From the NCBI GenBank assembly GCA_965277345.1, contig CBDICI010000003.1:186001-250000 (forward strand): a stretch of DNA of 64,000 bases. The letters run 5' to 3'. The notes under the pieces were generated by a model. That model searched no databases and was not told the DNA's origin. It saw only the letters and a program-made list of their open reading frames with translations. The translations under genes and the position numbers were made by a program. Below, one piece after another: positions 50,678 through 59,013 of the stretch; positions within the stretch are counted from its first letter, which is position 1; each line of letters begins with the position of its first letter. This DNA is from CAIOYC01 sp965277345. GTDB taxonomy: Bacteria; Pseudomonadota; Alphaproteobacteria; Caulobacterales; Caulobacteraceae.

Positions 50678-51226
50678 TCATTGCAGCCCGGGCGCGGTGT
50701 CCAGTATCAGGCCGGTGGAGCGCTGCACCAGATAGGCTTCACGGCCGATGGCGTACCAGCCGTAGCCCGGCGGAGCGCCGCGCAGGTGATAGCGGCGTGC
50801 GTCGAGCGCGGCGCCGCCCCAGTAGGGCTGGGGCAGGAACTGGCCCCGCCGCCACGAACCGCCGCCGTGCGCGAACAGCGAGGCCTCGGGCGCCGGGCGA
50901 CCGGGATAGTAAGCGGGGGGAGGATAGCGTCGGCCGGAAAACTCGGCGGCGGGCGGCGCGCCGAAACGGGGTTCGACGCCGCCCTCCCCGCGCTCGCGGC
51001 CCGCGAATCGGCCGTCCGGGCCGCGGTCATAGCCGCCCCGCGGCAGGTAACCGCCCCGATCCTGCCAGCCCTGGCCGCGACCGCCGTCGCCGCCTCGGCC
51101 CTCTGTATGACCGCCGCCATGCCTGTCGCCGCCGTGGTCGCGGCCGCCCCAGCCCTGCGCGCCGGCGCCGCCGGCGGCAAGGAGGGCGAGGGCCAAGGCG
51201 GCCAATGTGGCTTTGCGGCCGTTCAT
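50678..51226 (-). CDS. RcnB-like secreted protein
   Basis: A 182-residue protein with a signal peptide (about 1-23, ending GAGAQG), a Gly/Arg/His-rich region (24-110) and a C-terminal RcnB-type domain (about 118-182): WRRGQFLPQPYW...YHLRGAPPGYGWYAIGREAYLVQRSTG. RcnB of E. coli modulates nickel and cobalt export; in alphaproteobacteria similar proteins are numerous and their roles are unproven. It is followed (upstream on the map) by a second, larger copy at 51297, so the two are tandem paralogs. Confidence 0.8.
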   Translation of the reverse strand: MNGRKATLAALALALLAAGGAGAQGWGGRDHGGDRHGGGHTEGRGGDGGRGQGWQDRGGYLPRGGYDRGPDGRFAGRERGEGGVEPRFGAPPAAEFSGRRYPPPAYYPGRPAPEASLFAHGGGSWRRGQFLPQPYWGGAALDARRYHLRGAPPGYGWYAIGREAYLVQRSTGLILDTAPGLQ

Positions 51227-51296
51227 TCCAAGCTTCCTTCCGCGTCCCTTCCACAAAACGCGGTCCGGGAGGCGGTGGGCCGCCTCCCGGTCACAC

Positions 51297-52187
51297 TCAG
51301 TAGTAGTAGACGCCCGGTACGGAGTCGACGACTTCGCCGGTGGCCAGATTGATCAGCAGCGCGTCGGCGCCGACCCGTATCCAACGATAGCCATAGTCGG
51401 GCTCCCACAGGCCGAAGTTGTAGTAGTCGTCGATATAGTAGTTGGGCAGGAAGAACACCGACGGCAGGAACTCGCCCCGGCGCCAATAGTGATGCTCCCA
51501 CCCGCGATAGGCGTCGGGATAGCGATAGAAGTCGGCGTGATAGCGGTAGAACGAGCGGCCGCCGTAGTTGAAGGCTATGCCGCCCGGCCGTCCGCCGCCA
51601 CGATAGCCGTGGTCGCCATCGCGCCCGAAGTCGCCGCCGCGATAGCCATGATCGCCGCCGTCGCGATAGCCGTGGTCGCCCCCCTCGCGATATCCCCCGT
51701 CGCGATATCCCCCCTCGCGATATCCATGGTCGCCGCCGCGCCCATCGCCGCCCCGGCCCTCATAGCCCTGGCCCTGATAGCCGCCTTGAGGCTGGTAGGA
51801 GCCCTGGGGCTGAACCCCGGGCTGGCGATAGTTGGGCTGGCCGGGCTGAGGCCGGTAGCCGCCCTGACCGCCGGGAAACTGCGGACCGCCTTGATAGTTG
51901 GGCTGCCCTGGCTGGGGGCGGTAACCGCCCTGGCCGCCGGGGAACTGGGGACGGCCCTGATAGCCGCCCTGACCACCGGGGAACTGGGGACGGCTCTGGG
52001 GCTGGACCTGGCCCTGCGGGCGCGCCTGCGGTTGGGGCTGAGGGGCCGGCGCGCTGTAATGCGGCGCGCCGCCGGCGGGCCGGCCGCCGCCATGGTCGTG
52101 CCCGTCCTCGTGATGGTCCTGGGCCAAGGCGGCCATTGGGGCGGCCATGGTGGACAGGACGGCAACGGCGGTAAGCAGACGCTTCAT
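51297..52187 (-). CDS. RcnB-like secreted protein with long Gly/Pro/Gln repeats
   Basis: A 296-residue protein: signal peptide (about 1-21, ending ALAQ), a His/Asp-rich stretch, then a repeat region (about 45-190) with units like FPGGQGGYRPQPGQPNY and later DHGYRxGG, and a C-terminal RcnB domain (about 225-296): RRGEFLPSVFFLPNYYIDDY...YGYRWIRVGADALLINLATGEV. The upstream ATG (start MKRLLTA) matches the signal peptide; the frame is open further but has no better start. The repeats suggest an extended, flexible surface segment. It lies next to the holdfast cluster; a link is speculative. Confidence 0.8.
   Translation of the reverse strand: MKRLLTAVAVLSTMAAPMAALAQDHHEDGHDHGGGRPAGGAPHYSAPAPQPQPQARPQGQVQPQSRPQFPGGQGGYQGRPQFPGGQGGYRPQPGQPNYQGGPQFPGGQGGYRPQPGQPNYRQPGVQPQGSYQPQGGYQGQGYEGRGGDGRGGDHGYREGGYRDGGYREGGDHGYRDGGDHGYRGGDFGRDGDHGYRGGGRPGGIAFNYGGRSFYRYHADFYRYPDAYRGWEHHYWRRGEFLPSVFFLPNYYIDDYYNFGLWEPDYGYRWIRVGADALLINLATGEVVDSVPGVYYY
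51600..51740. repeat. Tandem repeats coding for GYR-D/E-GG units
   Basis: Repeated words such as CGATAGCCGTGGTCGCC and TCGCGATATCCCCC recur within 140 bases and encode (minus strand) the DHGYRDGG/GYREGG repeats. Copy number may vary by slippage. Confidence 0.75.
51826..51990. repeat. Tandem repeats coding for FPGGQGGYRPQPGQPNY units
   Basis: Two and a half near-identical copies of a roughly 66-base unit (for example CTGACCGCCGGGAAACTGCG, CTGGCCGCCGGGGAACTGGG and CTGACCACCGGGGAACTGGG) encode the first repeat type of the RcnB-like protein. Confidence 0.75.
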
Positions 52188-52561
52188 TGTACGCCTCCAT
52201 GATTTTCGGCCGGCGCAGGGCCAGCCGGGTCGCTCCGGGTTGGAGCGGATTGTGAAATCATCTTGGCCGATGGCGGCTGAACCCCGCCTGAACGAACCTG
52301 TTCGGTAGCGTTGCAACAGGCTCCCGGTTGCATGACGGCGGGCGACCCGACCGCGCCCTACCGGTCCGCCGGTGGAAATTAAGCGGGTGAACACTCAGCT
52401 TTCCGGAACATGAATCAAGCTTTCCAAGTAAAGATTTGATTCACGAAAGATATAGATCAGGGTGTTTTTCCGCTTAACTGTATTTTCAGAAGAAGGGCGC
52501 TTTTCTAGCGTCATCAGATGTCGCAGGGCCGCAAAACGCGGCCGGATGCAAAGGATGAACG
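52188..52561. other. AT-rich control region between the RcnB-like gene and the Sel1-type gene
   Basis: 374 bases without a gene. The segment 52380-52470 is markedly AT-richer than the surroundings. It includes an 8-bp inverted repeat TGAATCAA (52411-52418) / TTGATTCA (52436-52443). Both flanking genes are transcribed away from it, so it should hold two promoters. Confidence 0.5.
52411..52443. promoter_or_regulatory. Inverted repeat TGAATCAA-N17-TTGATTCA
   Basis: A perfect 8-bp dyad with a 17-base spacer in an AT-rich divergent promoter region. It may bind a regulator of either flanking gene. Confidence 0.4.
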
Positions 52562-52846
52562 ATGATGCAAGCGGCTTACGACCCGACGACCAGCGACGCG
52601 GCGGCGATGCCGTTGCCGGGCGCCGATTCCACCGGCGAGGAACTGCTGAAGATGGGGATGTTGTATTCCACCGGCCAGGGTGGCGCGCCGCTCGACTACG
52701 TATCGGCCCACATGCTGTTCAACCTCGCGGCCATGCGCGGCTGCGAAGAGGCCCGGCAGTACCGCAAGGACCTCTCCATGGAGATGGACCGCGACAGCGT
52801 GCATGAGGCCCAGCGCGCCGCCCGCGAATGGCTGCAGCGCGCCTGA
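52562..52846 (+). CDS. Small Sel1-repeat-like protein
   Basis: A 94-residue soluble protein. LYSTGQGGAPLDYVSAHMLFNLAAMRGCEEARQYRKDLS (about 34-72) is a single Sel1-like repeat (YxxGxG-x-x-x-D-x-x-x-A-x-x-x-x-x-x-A-A). It lacks a signal peptide. It converges with hfsD, 20 bases apart. Sel1 repeats mediate protein-protein contacts; the partner is unknown. Confidence 0.7.
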   Translation: MMQAAYDPTTSDAAAMPLPGADSTGEELLKMGMLYSTGQGGAPLDYVSAHMLFNLAAMRGCEEARQYRKDLSMEMDRDSVHEAQRAAREWLQRA

Positions 52847-52866
52847 CCGGCGGGCGCGTTCGCCTT

Positions 52867-53634
52867 TTAGTTTGAAGGCGCAGTCGTGGCGTAGGAGCCG
52901 CCGATCACGTACTGGAACTGGATCGGCAGGGCGTTGCGGATTTCCGTCACCACCTCGCTGACCGCCTGCAGCGCGGTCTTGGGCACATAGACGATGTCGA
53001 AGCGGCGCAGCGGCACGGCGTCGCCGCCGCCCGGCCCATAGATCGCCCGCCGAAGATCCACCACCCGCATCATCGCCCGTCCGCCCGGCCCGCGCCGGAT
53101 GATCACCACTTCGTTTCGGCGCGCCCCGGGCAGGAAGTCCCCCGCCAGCACCACGCCCTGCAGCGCATTGATGTCGCCCGGCATGGTATAGACGCCCGGC
53201 GTCTTCACCTGACCCGCCACGAAGATCTGGATCGAGGCGGCGGTCTTCACCGTCACCTCCACCTCTGGCCGCAGGAGCTGACCCGCATAGGCCTGGGCGA
53301 GCGCGGCCTGCAGTTCCGGGATGGAGCGGTCCGCCGCCATGGCCTGGGGAACCAGCGGCAGGGTGATCCGGCCGTCCGGCTGCACCGTCACCGTCCGCGC
53401 CAGCTCGGGCGCCGAGGGGATCGCCACATCCAGCACGTCGCCCGGATAGAGCCGGTAGCCGGGCTCGTCCTCGTTCCAGGTGGCGTAGGGGATGTCGGCG
53501 AAATCGTGCGTGGGATGCGGCCCGCCATAGAGGTCCGCGCGCGAGGGCAGGTCCACGCCGGCGCACCCGGCCAGCCCCATGGCCCCCACCATCGAAATCA
53601 AGCCGCGACGGGACAGATAGGGCAGGGCGGCCAC
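52867..53634 (-). CDS. hfsD: Holdfast polysaccharide export lipoprotein HfsD (Wza-like)
   Basis: A 255-residue outer-membrane polysaccharide export protein. The N-terminus RRGLISMVGAMGLAGC looks like a twin-arginine-type lipoprotein signal with Cys as lipidation site. Then follow the Poly_export domain (about 60-150: YRLYPGDVLDVAIPS, TVQPDGRITLPLV) and SLBB beta-grasp (about 155-205: IFVAGQVKTPGVYTMPG). GTG at 53634 is chosen because GGAG lies six bases upstream. It is the first gene of the holdfast export cluster, divergent from hfsA. Confidence 0.88.
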   Translation of the reverse strand: MAALPYLSRRGLISMVGAMGLAGCAGVDLPSRADLYGGPHPTHDFADIPYATWNEDEPGYRLYPGDVLDVAIPSAPELARTVTVQPDGRITLPLVPQAMAADRSIPELQAALAQAYAGQLLRPEVEVTVKTAASIQIFVAGQVKTPGVYTMPGDINALQGVVLAGDFLPGARRNEVVIIRRGPGGRAMMRVVDLRRAIYGPGGGDAVPLRRFDIVYVPKTALQAVSEVVTEIRNALPIQFQYVIGGSYATTAPSN

Positions 53635-53681
53635 GCGATTCTCCAACTCGGTGCGATACCGGGGTTGGGATGGAGATTTAT

Positions 53682-53706
53682 GGTTAACGGGTAACAACTG
53701 GTTAAG
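53682..53706. promoter_or_regulatory. TTAAC-rich dyad in the hfsD-hfsA intergenic region
   Basis: GGTTAACGGG and ACTGGTTAAG place TTAA cores at 53684-53687 and 53702-53705, with TAAC between. CtrA sites use TTAA-N7-TTAA, so spacing does not fit exactly; CtrA or another cell-cycle regulator is a possible binder of this divergent promoter region. Confidence 0.35.
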
Positions 53707-53750
53707 GCCCGCCCACCATCCTGCATCGGCAGAGTGGAGTCGTCGGCCGA

Positions 53751-55259
53751 ATGCCGGACCAGGCCTACGAGACGCGGGAGGGGATCACCGGCGCGGCGAC
53801 GGCGCGGGAACGCACCACCGTGCAGTACGCGCCCGCCGACGTGCTGGCGCTGTTGTGGCGGCGCCTGCCGCTGATGATCGCCGTGTTCGTGGTTATCGCC
53901 GTGGTGGGCGTCATCGTGGCGCTGCAGATGAAGGAGACCTTCCCGGCCAGTTCCAGCCTGCTGATCCGGCTGGGGCAGGAGTATGTCTATCAGCCGGCGG
54001 TGGGCGATGCGGCGCGGGGCGCCACCCCGTCCAACGACCAGGTGGTGCAGTCGGAACTGGAAATCCTGCAGAGCGAGGCGGTGCGGGCGCGCACCGTGGA
54101 CGACATCGGCCTGGCCCGCCTGTCGCCCGATCTCGGCCGCGCCTATGCCCGCGCGTCCACGGAGGACAAGCGCCGCGACATCCGCGCCGCGGCCATCGAG
54201 TCGATCCGCAAGGGACTGAAGATCGCCACCGCCCCGGACAACTCCATCGTCAAGCTGACCTACGCCGCCCGCGATCCGGAACTGGCGGCGCTGGTGCTGA
54301 ACACGCTGGTGGACGAATATCTGCGCTATCGCCGCACGGTGCTGATCGACGGCGACGCCAGTTCGGTGCAGGCCCAGCTCAACGTATTCCAGACCCGGCT
54401 CGACGGCGCCGACGCGGCCTACCAGAAGTTCCTGGTGGACAACGGAATCGGCTCCGGCGATTTCGACGCGGAGAAGACCTCGCTGACCCAGCTCTACGCC
54501 CAGCTCACCACCGAGGCCTACAGCGTCCAGGCCGGGCTTTCAGAAGCGCAGGGGCGCCTTGGCGTCACCGCCCGCAATGTGGCCGCCGTCCAGCCCGAGG
54601 TGAACCTCTATCGCGACCTCGACCACACCGCGCAGGACGCGCTCAACAAGCTGCGCACCGATCGTCAGGACCTTCTGGCCCGCTACCTGCCCACCGCCCA
54701 GCCGGTGCGCGAGATCGACCAGAAGATCGCCGCGCAACAGGCGCTGGTGAGCCGCGGCCCCCTCGACGGCGGGGCCAAGCGGGTGGGGCCGAACCCGATC
54801 TACCAGAGCCTGGTCACTGACCGGAACAGCAACGAGGCGCAGGTCGCCTCCTTCCGCGATCGCCTGGCGGCGGTTCGGGCCTCCATGGCGGAGATCGCCG
54901 GCCGCCGCCAGAAGCTCGCCGGGCTGGAGGCGCAGAACCAGGCGCTGTCGCGCCAGCGCGATATCCTGACCAACAATGTCAAGAGCCTGGCCCAGCGGGT
55001 GCAGGAGAGCCAGGCGGCCCAGGCGCTGGCCAAGAGCGGCGACGACAACATCAAGGTGGTGGAGCGCGCCTATCCCGCCACGCAGGGGACCTCGCTGAAG
55101 AAGCCGGTGATGATCCTGGCCATCCTGTTCGCCGCCTTCGCCGCCCTCTGCGCCGGCCTCCTCTCCGCCTTCCTGTCCAAGGGCTATCCGACGCCGCAGA
55201 CGATCGAACGCACCCTGCATATGCCGGTGCTGGCGACCGCGCCGTTACAACGGGCATGA
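53751..55259 (+). CDS. hfsA: Holdfast chain-length/co-polymerase protein HfsA (Wzz/Wzc-like, no kinase domain)
   Basis: A 502-residue inner-membrane protein. A transmembrane helix at about 42-62 (LPLMIAVFVVIAVVGVIVAL) starts the Wzz fold, followed by a long periplasmic coiled-coil region (about 190-440) and a second helix at about 446-470 (PVMILAILFAAFAALCAGLL). No tyrosine-kinase domain follows, as in Caulobacter HfsA, which works with HfsB. It controls export of the holdfast polysaccharide through HfsD. Confidence 0.88.
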   Translation: MPDQAYETREGITGAATARERTTVQYAPADVLALLWRRLPLMIAVFVVIAVVGVIVALQMKETFPASSSLLIRLGQEYVYQPAVGDAARGATPSNDQVVQSELEILQSEAVRARTVDDIGLARLSPDLGRAYARASTEDKRRDIRAAAIESIRKGLKIATAPDNSIVKLTYAARDPELAALVLNTLVDEYLRYRRTVLIDGDASSVQAQLNVFQTRLDGADAAYQKFLVDNGIGSGDFDAEKTSLTQLYAQLTTEAYSVQAGLSEAQGRLGVTARNVAAVQPEVNLYRDLDHTAQDALNKLRTDRQDLLARYLPTAQPVREIDQKIAAQQALVSRGPLDGGAKRVGPNPIYQSLVTDRNSNEAQVASFRDRLAAVRASMAEIAGRRQKLAGLEAQNQALSRQRDILTNNVKSLAQRVQESQAAQALAKSGDDNIKVVERAYPATQGTSLKKPVMILAILFAAFAALCAGLLSAFLSKGYPTPQTIERTLHMPVLATAPLQRA

Positions 55260-55299
55260 GGGGGCTGGCGATCATGGCCAAAACCCGGCCTATGCTGGG

Positions 55300-56046
55300 A
55301 TGAGCCTCGCTCAAACGATTCGGTTTTCGTCTATTCGGTCTCCCACAGCGTCGATGTCCGATCTGAGTTCCGAGATGGCGGCCTTGGCGGAGCGGCTGGG
55401 TCCCGCGCCGGGTGCGGTGGCGCGCGTGGTGCAGTTCGTCGCCGCCGAACCGGGGGAGGGGACATCGACGCTGGCCCGGGCCTTCGCCATGGAGGTGGCT
55501 CGCCAGGCGGTGCGCCCCGTCTGGCTGGTGGAGCTCGACCTGATGCGCGGCGAGCAGCACGCCCTGATCTGCGAGGACATCGACACCTACGGCCGCCTCG
55601 GCGAACCGACCCGCGCCACGCCCGACCACAGCATGTTTTTCACGGTCCAGCCGCAGGTCAACGCGGCGCCGGGCGCGGATGCCGACTATCTCGCCGCCTA
55701 CGCCGTGGGGCGTTCACGCCTGTACGTCACCCGCTTCAGGCGCGAACGGCTGGCGTCCGGACAGACGGCGCGCATCCTGCCCAGCGCCGACTACTGGCGG
55801 GCCCTCGCCGCGCATTCGGACTATGTGGTGGTGGATGCGCCTGCCTGGTCGCGCTCGCGGCTGGCGGGGGTGGTGGCGCCGTTCATGGACGCCAATCTGC
55901 TGGTGGTCGCCGCCGACCGGCGCAGTCCGGACGCCGCCGCCAAGGCGCGGCAAGGGTTGGAGGCCGCCGGCGGTCGCTGGACCGGCGTCGTGGTCAATCG
56001 GGCGCCCAGGGCGCTCCCGGCGCTGATCCGAAAGCTGGCGCCGTAG
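55300..56046 (+). CDS. hfsB: Holdfast protein HfsB (Wzc-C/ParA-like, degenerate P-loop)
   Basis: A 248-residue protein resembling the cytoplasmic part of Wzc-type tyrosine kinases. The P-loop position reads AAEPGEGTSTLA (48-59), where the invariant Lys is Thr, so nucleotide binding is doubtful. The DLMRG (after the loop) and VDAPAWSRS motifs keep the fold. A tyrosine-rich tail is absent. It lies between hfsA and the polymerase gene hfsC in the same operon, nine bases before hfsC. Confidence 0.82.
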   Translation: MSLAQTIRFSSIRSPTASMSDLSSEMAALAERLGPAPGAVARVVQFVAAEPGEGTSTLARAFAMEVARQAVRPVWLVELDLMRGEQHALICEDIDTYGRLGEPTRATPDHSMFFTVQPQVNAAPGADADYLAAYAVGRSRLYVTRFRRERLASGQTARILPSADYWRALAAHSDYVVVDAPAWSRSRLAGVVAPFMDANLLVVAADRRSPDAAAKARQGLEAAGGRWTGVVVNRAPRALPALIRKLAP

Positions 56047-56054
56047 GGCGGGCC

Positions 56055-57338
56055 ATGAGCCTGGCCCTCGCCTATAGGGAGGATTTCCCGGCCGGGGCGG
56101 TCCGCCCCTGGTCCCGGCGGCTGGCCTTCGTGGCTGCGGTGGCCATCGTCCTGACCTTCAGCCAGTTCTGGCAGCTGCCGCTGATCGGACCGAACGGCGA
56201 TCCGGAAAAGTCCGCCATCCTGCGCAATCTGTTCTTTCCGGCCTATGGCGCGGCTCTGGTGCTGGCCTGCATCCGCCCTTGGCGGACCCTGCGCACGGCG
56301 GTGCGCGATCCCCTGATCTGGCTGCTGATCGGCGATGTCTTTGTCTCGATCGTCTGGTCCATCGACCCCTCCACCACCGAGCGGCGGGCCATCGCCCTCC
56401 TGTTCACCACCATCGCCGCCATGGTCATCGCCTCGCGCTACGAGTGGCCGGAACTGCTGGAGGTGCTGGCCACCAGCTTTGCGGTGGTGGCGCTTTGCTG
56501 TTACGCCCTCGGCCTGCTGGTCCCCGCCTACGGCCGGATGAGCGACGCCTTCCCCGGCGCCTGGCGCGGCGTGTTCCAGGACAAGAATGCGCTCGGCGAC
56601 ACCATGACCGTAGGGACGATCACCTTCGTCGCGGCGGCGATCCTCAATCCGGTGCGGCGCTGGCTGTGGCTGGGCTTCGCGATACTGGCCGTCGGACTGA
56701 TCCTGGTCTCCACCTCCAAGACCTCGCTGGTGACGCTGGTGATCGGCTCGGGCTGCATGGGCTTTGTCTGGCTGGCCAAGCGCGGGGCGGCGGTCAGCGT
56801 CGTCGCCACCTTCCTGGCGGTCAGTACGCTGCTGGCGCTGGGATCGGCCATCGCTCTGGCGCCGGACTTCTTCTTCGGCCTGCTCGGCAAGGATGCGACC
56901 CTGACCGGACGGACCACCATCTGGGCGGCGGTGATGCGGCTGATCCACCAGCGGCCGTGGACCGGGTTCGGCTATGGCGCGGTGTGGACCGACGAGAGCG
57001 GCTGGGGACCGTTGGCCTGGATCATCAAGTGGGCGCACTTCCGGCCCCACCACGCCCACAACAGCTGGATGGAGACCTGGCTGGCCATGGGCATTCCCGG
57101 CCTCGTCCTTTGGGCGGCGGTGTTCATCGAGACCTGGCTGAAGGCCATCTTCGCGGTCTACAACCGCATCGGCGGTTATTTCGCCCTGCCGTTCCTGGCG
57201 GTCTATTCGCTCACCACCCTGACCGAGAGCGTGGCCTTCATCTATAACGACTTCTACTGGGTGATCTTCACCGCCATGGCCTTCAGGCTGGCGCTGCCCG
57301 AGCGGGACGAGGCCGGCCTGGCCGCGGCGGCGCCATAG
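56055..57338 (+). CDS. hfsC: Holdfast polysaccharide polymerase HfsC (Wzy/O-antigen ligase-like)
   Basis: A 427-residue polytopic protein (about ten transmembrane helices) with the Wzy_C/O-antigen ligase region between helices (GRTTIWAAVMRLIHQRPWTGFGYGAVW, about 288-314) and the conserved periplasmic HHAHNSWMETWLAMG (about 335-349). It should polymerise undecaprenyl-linked holdfast repeat units in the periplasm. The last 85 bases overlap the 3' end of the converging glycosyltransferase gene. Confidence 0.88.
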   Translation: MSLALAYREDFPAGAVRPWSRRLAFVAAVAIVLTFSQFWQLPLIGPNGDPEKSAILRNLFFPAYGAALVLACIRPWRTLRTAVRDPLIWLLIGDVFVSIVWSIDPSTTERRAIALLFTTIAAMVIASRYEWPELLEVLATSFAVVALCCYALGLLVPAYGRMSDAFPGAWRGVFQDKNALGDTMTVGTITFVAAAILNPVRRWLWLGFAILAVGLILVSTSKTSLVTLVIGSGCMGFVWLAKRGAAVSVVATFLAVSTLLALGSAIALAPDFFFGLLGKDATLTGRTTIWAAVMRLIHQRPWTGFGYGAVWTDESGWGPLAWIIKWAHFRPHHAHNSWMETWLAMGIPGLVLWAAVFIETWLKAIFAVYNRIGGYFALPFLAVYSLTTLTESVAFIYNDFYWVIFTAMAFRLALPERDEAGLAAAAP

Positions 57339-58225
57339 AACCGCAGCCGCTTGAACCAGAATACCTTGCCGAGGCCGCGCGCGGCGCGGTCGGCGAGGGA
57401 AAGGGCGCGCGCACGCCCGACCGGCGCGGCGGCCAGCGCGGCGGCGGCGAACACCGCGAATTGCACGGCGCCGATAGCCATCCATCCGGCCGCCGCTATC
57501 CAGTGACCGGCGCGGGCGGCGCTCTGGGCCGGGGTCTGGCCATAGCCGAAGGCGCGGGTGAGGGCGTAGCGCGCGGTCTGGCGGTTTGGTGTCGCGTGCT
57601 CCCACACCCAGGCCTCGGCGCACCAGCCGAAGCGGCGATCCTCCGTCCTCAAACGCTCGAACAGGCGGTCGTCCTCGCCGCCGGTCTCGTTGGCGCGGAC
57701 GTCGAAGGGGGTAAGACCGGCCAAGGCGGTGGCCCGGGTCATCATCGAATTGCCGCAGCCATGCACCGTGTCGGTCAGGCCCGACAGGGTCGGCCCGAAC
57801 CGGGAGAAGAACCGTTCGAGATGGCCACGCTTCCAAGGAGGGGAGGCGTCGGCCCGCCCCCGCACCGGCCCAAAGGTAACGTCGGCGCCCAGCGCGGTGT
57901 GGGTGGCGTAAAGAGCCGAAAGCCAGTGCGGCGGCGCTTCCTCGTCGTCGTCGAGGAAGGCGATCAGCGGTGTGCGCGTGGCGGCCACCCCGGCGTTGCG
58001 GGCGTTGGACACCCCGGGCTCTGGAGCGTGGATATAGGTCAGCGGGAGATCGTCGCGACGCAGGCGCTCCGCCGTGGAGCGCGCGGACCCCGCCGGGTCG
58101 TTGTCGACCACGACGATGGAGGTGAGCAAGCCGGCCACGCCCTCTTGGCCGATCACCGAGGCCAGAGCGCGGGCCAGGCTGTCCGGCCGGCGAAAGGTCG
58201 GGATGATGACGTCGATGGCGCTCAC
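57254..58225 (-). CDS. Glycosyltransferase family 2, additional to the Caulobacter holdfast set (HfsL-like)
   Basis: A 323-residue GT2 protein. It starts (GTG) with IDVIIPTFRRPDSLARAL, the GT2 entry, and has the acidic FLDDDEEAPPHW motif (about 99-110) and the acceptor-site ETGGEDDRLF (about 181-190). A C-terminal hydrophobic pair of segments (about 240-275) may attach it to the membrane. It starts within the hfsH stop codon overlap, so it belongs to the hfsEFGH transcript. In Caulobacter hfsC and hfsH are adjacent; this gene is an insertion there. HfsL of Caulobacter is a GT2 encoded elsewhere, so it may be the equivalent. Confidence 0.8.
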   Translation of the reverse strand: MSAIDVIIPTFRRPDSLARALASVIGQEGVAGLLTSIVVVDNDPAGSARSTAERLRRDDLPLTYIHAPEPGVSNARNAGVAATRTPLIAFLDDDEEAPPHWLSALYATHTALGADVTFGPVRGRADASPPWKRGHLERFFSRFGPTLSGLTDTVHGCGNSMMTRATALAGLTPFDVRANETGGEDDRLFERLRTEDRRFGWCAEAWVWEHATPNRQTARYALTRAFGYGQTPAQSAARAGHWIAAAGWMAIGAVQFAVFAAAALAAAPVGRARALSLADRAARGLGKVFWFKRLRFYGAAAARPASSRSGSASLKAMAVKITQ

Positions 58226-59013
58226 GGGGCGATCTTGCCGTCGCCGCCCATGCGCCGCGCGCCCTCCGCGGCGGTGACCACCTCGAACCCCCGCGCGAGC
58301 GCCTCGTCCAGCAGGCGGGTCAAGGCGTCCGCCGCGCACCCGAACGGCGAGGGCGCGTCCTCCACCCCATGGGTGAACAGGATCAGCCAGGCGGTGCGCG
58401 CCGCCGCGCGATCCATCCAGGGGCGGGCGATGGCCTCGCCGTCCGCCCCCTCCACCCCCACCGACGGCGCCTGGTTGAGGTCAGAACCGGGCGCGATCAG
58501 GCCGTGGTGCAGGCCGCGCGACAGGGCGAAGCGTTGCGCCGCCGCGCGCTTGCCAGGGAAGCCCACGTCGCCATAGGGGTAGGCGAAGGTGGTCATTCGC
58601 GCGCTCACCCCCCAGTCGGACAGCACCGCGGCGTTCAGATCCAGATCGTCGGCCACCTGTTCGCCGCTGGCCTGGCCGCAGTCGAGGTGGGAATAGGTGT
58701 GGCAGGCCACCTCGTGCCCGGCCTCGGCCACCCGAAGCATGTCCTCCCGCGTGGCGTACTGGCCCATATGGCCGTGTTCCCCCGCCAGGCCGGCGCAGAA
58801 ATAGTAGGTTCCGCACACCCCGCGACGCTCCAGGATCGGCGCGCCCGCCCGGACGGCGGAGGCCGGCGTATCGTCGAAGGCGAAGGTGATCATCGGCCGC
58901 TCCAGCCGCCCCCGCGCCGGCCTGCGATCGACCAGACGCACCAGGCGGCGGCGCAGCTTGCCTTTGAGCGACGGATCGGCGCGATAGACGCCCAAAGCTC
59001 CCACGTCGTCCAT
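58222..59013 (-). CDS. hfsH: Holdfast polysaccharide deacetylase HfsH
   Basis: A 263-residue carbohydrate-esterase-4 (NodB-type) protein. TFAFDDTP (about 39-46) holds the catalytic base and metal Asp, and the CHTYSHLD motif (about 99-106) gives the two metal histidines; FAYPYGD follows. There is no signal peptide, so deacetylation is cytoplasmic or at the membrane face. HfsH removes acetyl groups from holdfast sugars, needed for adhesion and anchoring. Start ATG 59013 overlaps the hfsG stop. Confidence 0.88.
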   Translation of the reverse strand: MDDVGALGVYRADPSLKGKLRRRLVRLVDRRPARGRLERPMITFAFDDTPASAVRAGAPILERRGVCGTYYFCAGLAGEHGHMGQYATREDMLRVAEAGHEVACHTYSHLDCGQASGEQVADDLDLNAAVLSDWGVSARMTTFAYPYGDVGFPGKRAAAQRFALSRGLHHGLIAPGSDLNQAPSVGVEGADGEAIARPWMDRAAARTAWLILFTHGVEDAPSPFGCAADALTRLLDEALARGFEVVTAAEGARRMGGDGKIAP

